Positions 14,587 to 21,739 of a stretch of DNA of 22,474 nt are shown here, piece by piece. Numbering within the stretch: position 1 is the first letter of the stretch; each line of letters starts with the position of its first letter. This stretch comes from DATHCB01 sp035319765 (GTDB lineage Archaea; Thermoproteota; Bathyarchaeia; Bathyarchaeales; SOJC01), in contig DATHCB010000164.1 of NCBI GenBank assembly GCA_035319765.1, positions 1-22,474 of the forward strand, given 5' to 3'. A program made the position numbers and the translations under genes. Below the pieces are notes generated by a model. The model made no database searches. It was given only the letters and a program-made list of their open reading frames with translations, and was not told where the DNA came from.

Positions 14587-15948
14587 CTAGAGCCGTTTGA
14601 TGTATCTTTCAACTTCCCAGTTGGTAACTTGCATTCGGTAACGGTCCCATTCTTTACGTTTTTCCTTCATGAAGTTTTCCAAAGCAGTTTCACCCAGAGT
14701 TTCTCGCATTAGATCGCTTGTTTCGAGCTCATCCAAGGCTTCTTTTAGTGACTCGGGAAGAGTAACTACTCCACTGGTCTTTCTTTCTTCGTAGCTCATC
14801 TCATAAACGTTCAGCTCAACTGGTTCTCCGGGGTCTGTCTTATGCTTGACGCCATCTATCCCTGTCGCGCAGAGAACTGCAAACTGCAGGTATGGGTTTC
14901 CAGCTGGGTCGGGACAACGGATCTCGCATCTTGCCGCACCTTTTCTTCCTCCGAAGTTCGGAACTCTTATGAGTGGTGACCTATTCTTGTGGGCCCATGC
15001 GACGTAAACTGGGGCTTCATAACCTGGAACCAAACGCTTGTAAGAGTTAGGCCATGAAGCCAGGACCGCGCACATTTTTCGTCCGTGCGCCAATTGACCT
15101 CCTATGAAGTATCTAGCCGTATCAGAAAGATACCCTTTGTCGGCATCGTCAGAATAGAACATGTTCTTGGTTGCGTCAAGGCTCCACAGGCTCTGGTGTG
15201 TGTGCATTCCTGAACCGTTAATGCCACCAAAAGGCTTCGGCATATAAGTGGCTATGTAACCGTTTCGTGCAGCGACAACTTTTCCGCACATCTTCATTGT
15301 TATCGCTCTGTCAGCGGTTTTCAAAGCTTCATCATATTTGAAGTCGATTTCATTTTGCCCCAAAGCGACTTCATGGTGAGATATTTCTATCTCTATACCA
15401 AAAGCTTCAGCAGTGTCCGCAATTTCTCGTCTAAGGTCGTCGGTCAAGTCCCCAGGGTGAAAATCGAAATAGCCTGCCATATCTATCGGAGTTGGCAAAC
15501 CGGTATCGTTTTCCTTAACAATGAAAAATTCCAGTTCGGGTGCGCAGAAGTACGTGAAACCAGCTTTCTTGCATTTAGCTAACGCGTTCTCAAGAACATA
15601 TCGCGGGTCTCCCTCAAATCGTTTGTTTTGTGGGGTATATATGTCGCAGAGTAATCTACAGGACGCTTTCTCCTTGGGTCGCCAAGGCAACACTGCAAAT
15701 GTACTTGGATCTGGGAAAAGAACCATGTCTGATTCTTCTATGGGGCGATAACCTGTTATTGATGATCCGTCAAAAGGCTGACCGTTTTCAAAGATTCTCT
15801 CGATGTTTTTGGAGTTAACGGCTAGATTTTTTAGCATGCCATTGATGTCTGTGAATTGAAGTCGAATGAATTTGATTTCTTGTCTTTCGATTTCTTTGAC
15901 AACTTTAGTTACGTTTTCTTCCCAGATAGAATCTTTGAAGTTCTTCAT
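14587..15948 (-). CDS. glnA: glutamine synthetase, type I
   Basis: ATP-dependent ligation of ammonia to glutamate, acting as a cytosolic dodecamer. The protein has 453 residues. The N-terminal beta-grasp domain holds FDGSSITGYRPIEESDM (59-75). The catalytic domain has APELEFF (136-142), the metal/ammonia region HHEVALGQNEIDF (191-203), NGSGMHTHQSLW (244-255), and KRLVPGYEAP with the following AHKNRSPLIRVP. Its length fits the GSI-alpha type, which lacks the adenylylation insertion; I see no Tyr in the usual adenylylation context. ATG 15948 is preceded by a purine run and, about 35 bases up, by a TATA-like caataaacc, so it has its own promoter. A divergent Lrp/AsnC gene and a fragment of a second glutamine synthetase lie upstream. 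Regulation by the Lrp-like protein is a natural inference. Confidence 0.96.
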   Translation of the reverse strand: MKNFKDSIWEENVTKVVKEIERQEIKFIRLQFTDINGMLKNLAVNSKNIERIFENGQPFDGSSITGYRPIEESDMVLFPDPSTFAVLPWRPKEKASCRLLCDIYTPQNKRFEGDPRYVLENALAKCKKAGFTYFCAPELEFFIVKENDTGLPTPIDMAGYFDFHPGDLTDDLRREIADTAEAFGIEIEISHHEVALGQNEIDFKYDEALKTADRAITMKMCGKVVAARNGYIATYMPKPFGGINGSGMHTHQSLWSLDATKNMFYSDDADKGYLSDTARYFIGGQLAHGRKMCAVLASWPNSYKRLVPGYEAPVYVAWAHKNRSPLIRVPNFGGRKGAARCEIRCPDPAGNPYLQFAVLCATGIDGVKHKTDPGEPVELNVYEMSYEERKTSGVVTLPESLKEALDELETSDLMRETLGETALENFMKEKRKEWDRYRMQVTNWEVERYIKRL

Positions 15949-15977
15949 CTCTTTTTGACCCCTAATTAGAGCGTGCG

Positions 15978-15987
15978 GTTTATTGCC
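15978..15987 (-). promoter_or_regulatory. TATA-like box of glnA
   Basis: Minus-strand gcaataaacc lies about 35 bases before ATG 15948. It sits downstream of the glutamine synthetase fragment, so glnA can be transcribed without it. Confidence 0.4.
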
Positions 15988-16040
15988 CTGAAGAGAAAAT
16001 GTTTCAGCTATTATGTTTTCCTAGTGTTGTAAAAGAGCGC

Positions 16041-16208
16041 TTAGCGCATATTGGAGACTGCGCCAGTAATTGAGGAGCCTCCAAAACCTACTCCTTCGTA
16101 TAAGGCGCTTTTCGCCTCTTCCATGGCAATCGTCCGACCTTTAAGAGAGCCGAGCAAATCGGCGAATGGAGTGGAACATAGTCGGCATTCTTGACGAGTT
16201 TTAGGCAT
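16041..16208 (-). pseudogene. N-terminal fragment of a second glutamine synthetase (55 codons)
   Basis: A 55-codon frame from ATG 16208 to TAA 16041. Residues from about 15 onward read FADLLGSLKGRTIAMEE and then YEGVGFGGSSITGAVSN. This is the core of the beta-grasp domain of a type I glutamine synthetase and aligns with QFTDINGMLK and FDGSSITGYR of the intact copy downstream. The sequence differs enough from the neighbour to come from a different paralogue rather than a fresh duplication. The Asp of DGSSI is Gly, and the catalytic domain is absent: after the stop nothing resembles the enzyme. Most likely a decayed gene. Because the frame is closed by a start and a stop with no internal break, a stand-alone small protein remains possible. 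Confidence 0.7.
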
Positions 16209-16367
16209 GTATCAAGATTATGATTTGTTTGCATCGGAAGGTGCGTCACTTCAATTCCTTCTCAATTTTATATTATAATCGATAATTCCTGTTAATATAA
16301 AAACTTTTTTGGTAAAAATAGAGACAAATGTTAAATAAAGGTCGTCGTAATCAAATAATCGTTAAAC
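16209..16367. promoter_or_regulatory. AT-rich control region between the glutamine synthetase fragment and the Lrp/AsnC gene
   Basis: The stretch from about 16250 to 16340 is strikingly AT-rich, with tattataatcgataattcc near its middle and ttaaataaag at 16331-16340. The latter is a TATA box about 26 bases before the expected transcript start of the plus-strand regulator gene. Lrp/AsnC proteins often bind such AT-rich DNA, so autoregulation and control of the divergent glutamine synthetase genes could act here. I see no perfect long palindrome. Confidence 0.4.
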
Positions 16368-16826
16368 GTGTGTGTGAACCGGATGTTGGTAGATGAGACG
16401 GATGTTAAAATACTGAAGACGTTAACCGCCAATGCACGTCTTTCGTCGAGACAAATATCGAAGCAATGCAATATGTCTGTTGGCACTGTGCTATCAAGAA
16501 TAAAGAAAATGGAGCATGAGGGCATAATAAGAGGCTACTCGATCCTGCCAGATCATGAAAAACTCGGGTATGAATTAACGGTTGTCACAGAAATAACAGT
16601 TTCCAAGGGAAGGCTTCTGGAAATGGAAAACGAGATTGCAAGGTTTCCAAACGTCTGCTCCGTGTATGATGTTACCGGATTGACCGACGCTATGATAATC
16701 GCCAAGTTCAAAGACCGAGAAGAGCTAAGCAAATTCACAAAACACCTTCTGTCATTACCCTTCGTAGAACGAGCAAACACTCATGTCGTATTAACAACTA
16801 TAAAGGAAGATTTCCGCCTAGTCTGA
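16368..16826 (+). CDS. Lrp/AsnC-family transcription regulator
   Basis: DNA-binding regulator of about 150 residues. The N-terminal winged helix-turn-helix has LSSRQISKQCNMSVGTVLSR (about 26-45) followed by the wing EGIIRGYSILPD. A C-terminal RAM-type ligand/oligomer domain follows, with VTEITVSKGR, the turn VTGLTDAMIIAKF and the strand THVVLTTIKEDF. The start is uncertain: GTG 16368, GTG 16374 or ATG 16383 all keep the domain, and ATG 16383 gives the usual MLVDETDVKIL beginning. The gene is divergent from glnA, and such neighbours in archaea often respond to glutamine or other amino acids. Its target is therefore probably nitrogen metabolism, by inference only. Confidence 0.92.
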   Translation: MCVNRMLVDETDVKILKTLTANARLSSRQISKQCNMSVGTVLSRIKKMEHEGIIRGYSILPDHEKLGYELTVVTEITVSKGRLLEMENEIARFPNVCSVYDVTGLTDAMIIAKFKDREELSKFTKHLLSLPFVERANTHVVLTTIKEDFRLV

Positions 16827-17143
16827 ACGACCATAAAGAACAAATCACGAAGGATAACTGTAAGCAGACAGTAAACAAAGATCAAGTCCCAGATCAACTT
16901 CAACTAAACGCGCCCTTCACGAAGATACTCACCATTTACCGTACGAGTCGAAAGTACTATCTATAAATCGATTGCGACGTTCTGATTCTATTTCTTGTAT
17001 CAACCTAAAAGAAGAGGGAGAATGCGGTAACGCTCCTCGGGTATTTCTTTCACAAACTTTTGCATTTGCGCATGCTTAAGATAACTAGTCAAGATTCATA
17101 ATCCTTTTCTTTTCTATTCGATTCAGAATGTTTAGGACCTGTT
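16827..17143. other. intergenic stretch with no clear gene
   Basis: This 317-base gap separates two plus-strand genes. Near its end ttcataatcc (17095-17104) could be the TATA box, and tagga (17133-17137) the ribosome-binding site, of the CBS protein gene. On the minus strand a short frame (ATG 17065 to TGA 17000) encodes MQKFVKEIPEERYRILPLL, protein-like in composition but only 22 codons. I do not call it a gene. Confidence 0.35.
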
Positions 17144-17590
17144 ATGAAAGTCAAAGAGTTGATGGTTAAGAACGTCATTACTCTGCGAACGGACACTTCA
17201 GCCCTCGAGGCTACTAAGCTCTTGAACAAGAACAAGATTGGCTGCTTGGTGGTAGTCCGAGACGATGACATCGAGGGAATCTTGACCGAGAGAGATCTGC
17301 TGGAAAGAGTCGTGGAAAAGGGCAGGAATCCGAAGGAAACAAAAGTTTCGGAGATAATGACCAAAGACGTGATCGTCGGACAGCCGGACATGGACATCAA
17401 CGAAGCGACGAGAATCATGATTAAAAACAAGGTGAAGAAGCTGCCCATTATGGAGAAAAACCACTTGGTCGGAATAGTCACAGTGACCGACATAGCCCGC
17501 GCCACCGACATCGATAAGAGAACGATGGAACTCGTTGATGCCCTCTCGAACATGCACGTGCTCCAGGGACCAGCGGTTGGAAAACTTTGA
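17144..17590 (+). CDS. CBS-domain pair protein
   Basis: A 148-residue protein made of two CBS motifs (about 7-60 and 71-125), which fold together into a Bateman module that commonly binds adenosyl nucleotides. Typical strands are visible: GCLVVVRDDDIEGILTERD in the first and KKLPIMEKNHLVGIVTVTD in the second. There is no attached enzyme, so it is a sensor or regulator. ATG 17144 has an AGGA site six bases before it. Its last 14 bases overlap the probable start of the next gene, a NitrOD5-like output domain, so the two are probably translated together and may act as a ligand-sensing pair. Confidence 0.92.
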   Translation: MKVKELMVKNVITLRTDTSALEATKLLNKNKIGCLVVVRDDDIEGILTERDLLERVVEKGRNPKETKVSEIMTKDVIVGQPDMDINEATRIMIKNKVKKLPIMEKNHLVGIVTVTDIARATDIDKRTMELVDALSNMHVLQGPAVGKL

Positions 17591-17933
17591 CCAGCTGCTA
17601 CTGAACATAATCGATAATGTAATTGAAGATGTATTCGGGAAAATGAACTCGAACGCAATCTATAACCATCTCGAAAAAGCGGGATGCCCGCGACACGAAA
17701 TCCCGAGAAAACCAGAAATCTTCTCCGCAGAGATGAGAAATATCCTTGGCCATGACAGAGGCCAAATTCTTGGAGCAGCATCAATTCTAGAGGAGGCAAT
17801 ACTGAAAGTTCTTTGTACCCAACTGAAAATAGAGTTCAATCACGCAAGCACCGCATCATTCGCAGATTATGTTAAGAACCTTAGAGAGGCTTATGATAAC
17901 GAAAAAAGCACGATTACTCAGATTTCACCGTAG
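17577..17933 (+). CDS. NitrOD5-like output-domain protein
   Basis: About 118 residues from TTG 17577; the frame is open farther up but that part lies inside the CBS gene. The arrangement LLLNIIDNVIEDVFG, then IYNHLEKAGCPRHEIPRKP and ILEEAILKVLCTQL resembles the NitrOD5 domain, an output module described from thaumarchaeal signalling proteins, where a helical unit reads like YxxLEKxxGLxxxEIPxxPxxF. It also resembles stand-alone archaeal regulators with that fold. An aggga lies about eight bases before the TTG, and the start overlaps the CBS stop, indicating translational coupling. Alternative start: ATG 17643 would cut the first helix. The exact function, whether DNA binding or protein partner, is unknown. 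Confidence 0.65.
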   Translation: MENFDQLLLNIIDNVIEDVFGKMNSNAIYNHLEKAGCPRHEIPRKPEIFSAEMRNILGHDRGQILGAASILEEAILKVLCTQLKIEFNHASTASFADYVKNLREAYDNEKSTITQISP

Positions 17934-18021
17934 AAGAAGTCGTACTGAGGAAAAAAGGGTTCAAGAAACTATCAAGTGCGCGCTAGGACTGACCAAAGAA
18001 AAGCGGAACTTGAGGCTAGGA

Positions 18022-18837
18022 CTATTCTTTCGGTTGTGGTTTGGTTTCTTTTTTTCCTATCTCTTTGAACCCGAACATGCCCATTGGTGGCCATCCTGCT
18101 TCTGGCATAGAGGATGGGACCAGCATTATCGTATTAGTACTGGATTGCTGTCCGATTTCGTAGAGTATGTTCATCCACCGCAACCGGAGGGCTTCGTGGC
18201 TTTTCTCGTAGAGATTTGCGGCCTCGATCATCTTCTGGGCTGCTTCGAATTCTGCTGTTGCCAACGTGACTCTTGCTCTTCTTTCCCTCTCGGCCTGAGC
18301 TTGTCTTGACATCGCGTCTTGAAGAACCTGCGGGATGCCCACGTCTCGAATCTCGACCGATGTGACTTTTATTCCCCAAACTTCAGTTTTTGAATCGATT
18401 ATGCCTCTCGCGATTGAGCCAACTTTTTCTCTCTCTGTGAGCATTTCGTCGAACACTGCTTGTCCAATTACTTCTCTTAGGGTGGTTTGCGCTGCAAGCT
18501 CGGTGGCATCTCGGAAGTTCTCTGCGCCAAGCACCACTTTCTCCAAGTCTGCAGGCTGAAAGTACATAACAGCATCGACAACCACCGGCACATTATCCCG
18601 GGTAAGAGTCTGCTCTGTCTTGAATGACACCACCTGCAAACGCGTCGATATGATGAAAGGCACCCGGGCGATGAACGGAGGCACGTAGATGATTCCTGGA
18701 CCTTTGAGCCCTTTGTACCGTCCCAAGTAAAGCACTGGAGCTCTTTCCCACTCCTTCAGAATTCTGATGCCGCTCAAGAGTATTATCACGACGATCAAAA
18801 CAACGAACGCGATTAAGCCCAATACAATTGGATTCAA
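18022..18837 (-). CDS. slipin/stomatin-like SPFH-domain protein
   Basis: Membrane-anchored SPFH protein of 271 residues. An N-terminal hydrophobic hairpin (about 5-25) is followed by the SPFH fold: RYKGLKGPGIIYVPPFIA, TRDNVPVVVDAVMYF and VIGQAVFDEMLTEREKV. A long Ala/Glu/Arg-rich coiled coil follows (QAQAERERRARVTLATAEFE) and the protein ends in a Pro/Gly-rich tail. The NfeD-type protease gene lies 84 bases upstream on the same strand. This is the conserved slipin-NfeD pair in which the protease is thought to trim the slipin. The start is TTG 18837, seven bases after GGGAG; a TTG at 18840 is the alternative. A TATA-like ttgtattataac about 50 bases up may give it its own transcript. Confidence 0.95.
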   Translation of the reverse strand: MNPIVLGLIAFVVLIVVIILLSGIRILKEWERAPVLYLGRYKGLKGPGIIYVPPFIARVPFIISTRLQVVSFKTEQTLTRDNVPVVVDAVMYFQPADLEKVVLGAENFRDATELAAQTTLREVIGQAVFDEMLTEREKVGSIARGIIDSKTEVWGIKVTSVEIRDVGIPQVLQDAMSRQAQAERERRARVTLATAEFEAAQKMIEAANLYEKSHEALRLRWMNILYEIGQQSSTNTIMLVPSSMPEAGWPPMGMFGFKEIGKKETKPQPKE

Positions 18838-18884
18838 CAAGAATCTCCCAATTTTGAAACAACGTTACTAACTTATTAGTTTTG

Positions 18885-18897
18885 TTATAATACAATG
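18885..18897 (-). promoter_or_regulatory. possible internal promoter of the slipin gene
   Basis: Minus-strand ttgtattataac lies between the NfeD stop and the slipin TTG start, about 50 bases before the start, suggesting that slipin can be transcribed apart from the protease. Confidence 0.35.
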
Positions 18898-18924
18898 CTT
18901 GCTCTAGCCATCACGTTTCAAATT

Positions 18925-20226
18925 CTAGGCTGAAGGTTTTTGCTCTACTTTCTCGACTATTAGCATAAGATTTTCCATAGACTTCACTCTTACAGATTCA
19001 CCCTTCTTTATATCCCCCGAGGTCGACCTTGCCCTCCAAACTACTCCCCCTGCCCTCACCTCGCCATCTGGCTTTAGATCAGTGACGGCCGTACCAATTT
19101 TTCCAATAAGGGCTTCAGGCCCTGTTAGCTTAGAACGTTGTCTGATCGGACCGATGACCCATCTTAAATAGAGCCCCGCAAGGATCCCGAGGACTACTAC
19201 GACGGAGAGCTCCAGGTCTGTCACATCAGTGATAGGAGAGGGAGCTACATAATTCAGTCCCTGCGCCAGATAGAAGATGCCAACAGCACCGATGACCACT
19301 CCGATCATCATAGCAAAACCGTGTCCGAGCTTGATTTCAAGTATTATCAGAACCGCCGCGATGGCCAAGAGTAGATAGCCAAGGAACGAAGCGCCAATCA
19401 CTTCTGCACCGATTAGTCCTATCACCAACGAGATGACCCCGGCAATTGTAAGGACAATCGTGGGGTGGAAGAAGTCCAGCACTATCAATACAATCCCTAA
19501 AAGGATTAGAATTCCGTCGAGCGTAGAGTCGCTTATCGCGCTTAGAAACTGATTGTACAAAGATTCACTAAGAGTCGTCTGCGGCGCTCCTGAGAGACTA
19601 ACATTGCCTAGCATGTCTTGGAGCGAATTGGCAAGTCCGTTGATTAGGTGATAATTGAGGGCTTCATTCGCCGTAAAAGCTTGGTCATTCAAGACCATGT
19701 CTATAGAGGCAGCAGTGACATTTCGTCCCCATTCTGCGGCAAGACTCGCCATGGTTTTGTTCATAGCGTCCTCCGTATGATTTTGCTCCAATGCTGTGCC
19801 TCCAACAACAATAGGCGTGCTCGGTCCAATCTCCGATCCTGAGGCCATGAAGATCTTGTTCGTTGCCATCGCAATGTAACTGCCAGCTGAGGCCGCCAAA
19901 CCGTTTGGCACGACGAAAGTGTAAGTCGGTATCCCCGATTGATTCGCCGTCGTTATAGAATTAATTATCGACAACATATCGCTGAGCAAACCGCCAGGAG
20001 TGTTCATCTCTATCACTATTGCAGAAGCTCGATTCGCTATTGCATAGCTGACGGCGCTGGCAACAAAACTTGAAGAACCAGGATCGACTGGTACGTTGAA
20101 ATTCACTATCACTACCGACCCTCCGGTTCCATTTGCATTTAGTATCACGGACGCCATTCCGAGACAGATAGACAAAGCTACAAAGAGAAACAGCGTGCGC
20201 CCTACAACTCTAATCTTTTGGTTCAA
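18925..20226 (-). CDS. NfeD-family membrane serine protease (slipin partner)
   Basis: Membrane protease of 433 residues: a signal/anchor helix (about 8-30), an extracytoplasmic ClpP/SppA-like domain (about 35-215), four or five helices (about 235-370) and a C-terminal NfeD OB fold (about 385-430). The nucleophile is S113 in GLAASAGSYI, matching the ASAG serine of Pyrococcus PH1510. The family uses a Lys as general base, eleven residues before the SLA-x3-GRN motif. Here that motif is SLAAEWGRN (161-169) and the aligned residue is H150; the nearest Lys is K157. So the dyad may be altered or shifted. The start is TTG 20226, after a purine-rich stretch, because the signal helix begins there. Upstream, ctatttattt is a good TATA box. 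Acts with the downstream slipin in membrane quality control. Confidence 0.93.
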   Translation of the reverse strand: MNQKIRVVGRTLFLFVALSICLGMASVILNANGTGGSVVIVNFNVPVDPGSSSFVASAVSYAIANRASAIVIEMNTPGGLLSDMLSIINSITTANQSGIPTYTFVVPNGLAASAGSYIAMATNKIFMASGSEIGPSTPIVVGGTALEQNHTEDAMNKTMASLAAEWGRNVTAASIDMVLNDQAFTANEALNYHLINGLANSLQDMLGNVSLSGAPQTTLSESLYNQFLSAISDSTLDGILILLGIVLIVLDFFHPTIVLTIAGVISLVIGLIGAEVIGASFLGYLLLAIAAVLIILEIKLGHGFAMMIGVVIGAVGIFYLAQGLNYVAPSPITDVTDLELSVVVVLGILAGLYLRWVIGPIRQRSKLTGPEALIGKIGTAVTDLKPDGEVRAGGVVWRARSTSGDIKKGESVRVKSMENLMLIVEKVEQKPSA

Positions 20227-20261
20227 TTACTTCTTCCCTTAGTTTTGTATTAGCCCGATTG

Positions 20262-20273
20262 AGAAATAAATAG
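20262..20273 (-). promoter_or_regulatory. TATA box of the NfeD-slipin operon
   Basis: Minus-strand ctatttatttct lies about 40 bases before the TTG start at 20226, leaving a leader of roughly 15 bases with the purine-rich gggaagaag. Confidence 0.5.
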
Positions 20274-20283
20274 ATTAGCATTC

Positions 20284-20300
20284 ACGGCATTAAAAGCCGT
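20284..20300. other. small hairpin in the divergent promoter region
   Basis: ACGGC (20284-20288) and GCCGT (20296-20300) can pair across a seven-base AT-rich loop. It lies between two divergent promoters and could be an operator or chance; it lacks a T-run, so it is not a typical terminator. Confidence 0.25.
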
Positions 20301-20399
20301 CATGGCAACATGAATCCTTCTTAAGTCGGCTTTGACGCCCACGAAATATTACGGTTTGACATGACACTGGCTGGTCATAACACACGCACATAGCAGAAC

Positions 20400-20408
20400 G
20401 TTTAAATC
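20400..20408 (+). promoter_or_regulatory. TATA box of the AN1-M50 protease gene
   Basis: gtttaaatc lies about 34 bases before GTG 20438, so the message is probably leaderless or has a leader of only a few bases; there is no Shine-Dalgarno site. Confidence 0.45.
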
Positions 20409-20437
20409 CGCACAATTCATGAAAAAACCACTACAGC

Positions 20438-21292
20438 GTGAAAACAAGCTTGAAATGTCACTACTGCAACATCGAAGTCTACATGCCCTTCAAGTGTCCT
20501 TACTGCGGCAACTACTTCTGCCATGAACACAGACTGCCAGAAAATCACGGGTGTCCAGAAATCTGGCAAGCCAGAACCCCACAACCACCGATACAAACCT
20601 TTCCCGTGCCAACGACAGAAGGCACATATCAACACACGATCTCTTACGTCCCAGCATTGCCAAAGAGAAGAATAAGATTCAGTGCAAAAGAACTTCAAGA
20701 CATACTCATCGGAGCAGCTCTCGTGTTGGCAGTCGGCATATCATTCGCCTTTTTTGAAATCCCAACAAGCCTTGCCAAAGATTTTACGATGCAACTCACG
20801 ATTGCGTTGAGCCTAGCTTTGTTTTTCACTGCGTCCTTCCTTCTTCATGAATTTGCCCACAAAGTTCTCGCCCAACGTTACGGACTATGGGCGGAGTTCC
20901 GACTCACTATGTGGGGTGCAGTAATTACGCTGATCAGTATCTTCTCACCTATTAAACTCATAAGTCCGGGCGCCGTCATGATCTCCGGCAACTTTGTGGA
21001 CAAAAAAATCATGGGCAAAACAGCCATAGCTGGACCGATCACCAATATAATCCTTGCAACAATCTTCGCAACAATTTTCGAAGCTGCAACTTTCTTTTCG
21101 TCCACTGCGGCAATTGCATTTATAGCGGGTTGGGTCGCTTACATCAACGCCTTCCTTGCCCTCTTCAACCTCATCCCATTCAGTATAATCGACGGACACA
21201 AAATATTCTCGTGGAATAAACTTGTGTGGGCTTTAGCCTTCACGACGGCACTAGCACTCACCATTCTAGCATTCCTATTCTTTCTATCCTAA
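20438..21292 (+). CDS. M50 (site-2 protease family) membrane metalloprotease with N-terminal AN1 zinc finger
   Basis: Fusion of a zinc finger with an intramembrane protease, 284 residues. Residues 7-39 match the AN1 pattern completely: C7-x2-C10-x9-C20-x2-C23-x4-C28-x2-H31-x5-H37-x-C39. A Pro-rich linker follows (about 48-72). The membrane part then has helices from about 88, the zinc-protease motif HEFAH (137-141) in LLHEFAHKVLAQRYG, and the second motif FNLIPFSIIDGHKIF, whose Asp supplies the third zinc ligand. The AN1 finger is cytosolic by expectation and could recruit substrate or ubiquitin-like modifiers, as AN1 does in eukaryotes. It is convergent with rps10 eleven bases away. Start GTG 20438 is chosen because the first Cys pair follows directly and because of the TATA spacing. 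An alternative reading of the M50 part as a non-proteolytic homologue is unlikely since both motifs are intact. Confidence 0.92.
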   Translation: MKTSLKCHYCNIEVYMPFKCPYCGNYFCHEHRLPENHGCPEIWQARTPQPPIQTFPVPTTEGTYQHTISYVPALPKRRIRFSAKELQDILIGAALVLAVGISFAFFEIPTSLAKDFTMQLTIALSLALFFTASFLLHEFAHKVLAQRYGLWAEFRLTMWGAVITLISIFSPIKLISPGAVMISGNFVDKKIMGKTAIAGPITNIILATIFATIFEAATFFSSTAAIAFIAGWVAYINAFLALFNLIPFSIIDGHKIFSWNKLVWALAFTTALALTILAFLFFLS

Positions 21293-21303
21293 GAATGGTG
21301 AAA

Positions 21304-21612
21304 TCACACTAACTCAATACTTACGTAAACTTCGTCTGGAACACGGATCCGCATTATCCGTCGCATAACGCGATCTTCGGCGTCGATATCGATCAGGCGC
21401 TTGTGAATGCGCAGTTCCCATTTGTCCCATGTCTGCGTTCCTTCGCCGCACGGTGATTTCAAAACCGGCACTTTGAGCTTCTTCGTGGGCAAAGGAAGAG
21501 GCCCGGTGATTTTGACGCCCGTTTTCTCAGCGATGGCCTTGAGTTCTCCGCACACTTCTTCTAACTTACGGTAATCTGTACTCGTCAAGCGAATTCGAGC
21601 TTTTCTAGCCAT
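21304..21612 (-). CDS. rps10: 30S ribosomal protein S10 (uS10), archaeal type
   Basis: Component of the head of the small ribosomal subunit, 102 residues, typical of archaeal uS10. The family core is clear: ARIRLTSTDYRKLEEVC at the start, GVKITGPLPLPTKKLKVPVL in the tRNA-site loop region, and WELRIHKRLIDID followed by VYVSIEL. In many archaea rps10 follows the elongation factor 1-alpha gene. Here it stands alone between a protease gene and a phosphatase gene, with a TATA-like box at 21651-21662. An upstream GGTG is the only ribosome-binding-like element before ATG 21612. Confidence 0.97.
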   Translation of the reverse strand: MARKARIRLTSTDYRKLEEVCGELKAIAEKTGVKITGPLPLPTKKLKVPVLKSPCGEGTQTWDKWELRIHKRLIDIDAEDRVMRRIMRIRVPDEVYVSIELV

Positions 21613-21650
21613 CGCTGTATAAACACCTGTAACGCACTAACCATTCAATC

Positions 21651-21662
21651 GTTTTTAAATAC
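21651..21662 (-). promoter_or_regulatory. TATA box of rps10
   Basis: Minus-strand gtatttaaaaac is centred about 44 bases before ATG 21612, giving a leader of roughly 18 bases. Confidence 0.5.
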
Positions 21663-21739
21663 TTTTTGCAGCAACACTACTTAGCAAAGAGCGCAAGCCT
21701 AACTATTCTTCAATACGTAAGAACCAAAAAGGACTTGGA

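Noticed and set aside
17000..17065. A 22-codon minus-strand frame with protein-like composition
   Set aside because: Too short and unsupported by any start signal or known family; mentioned only in the description of the gap.
17089..17799. A 236-codon minus-strand frame across the CBS and NitrOD5-like genes
   Set aside because: It is Ser/Phe-rich, matches no family, and lies opposite two well-supported plus-strand proteins, so it is a shadow frame.
17869..18309. A 146-codon plus-strand frame spanning the gap between the NitrOD5-like and slipin genes
   Set aside because: It mostly lies opposite the slipin coiled coil and tail; the composition (many Cys, Trp, Phe) is typical of an antisense shadow.
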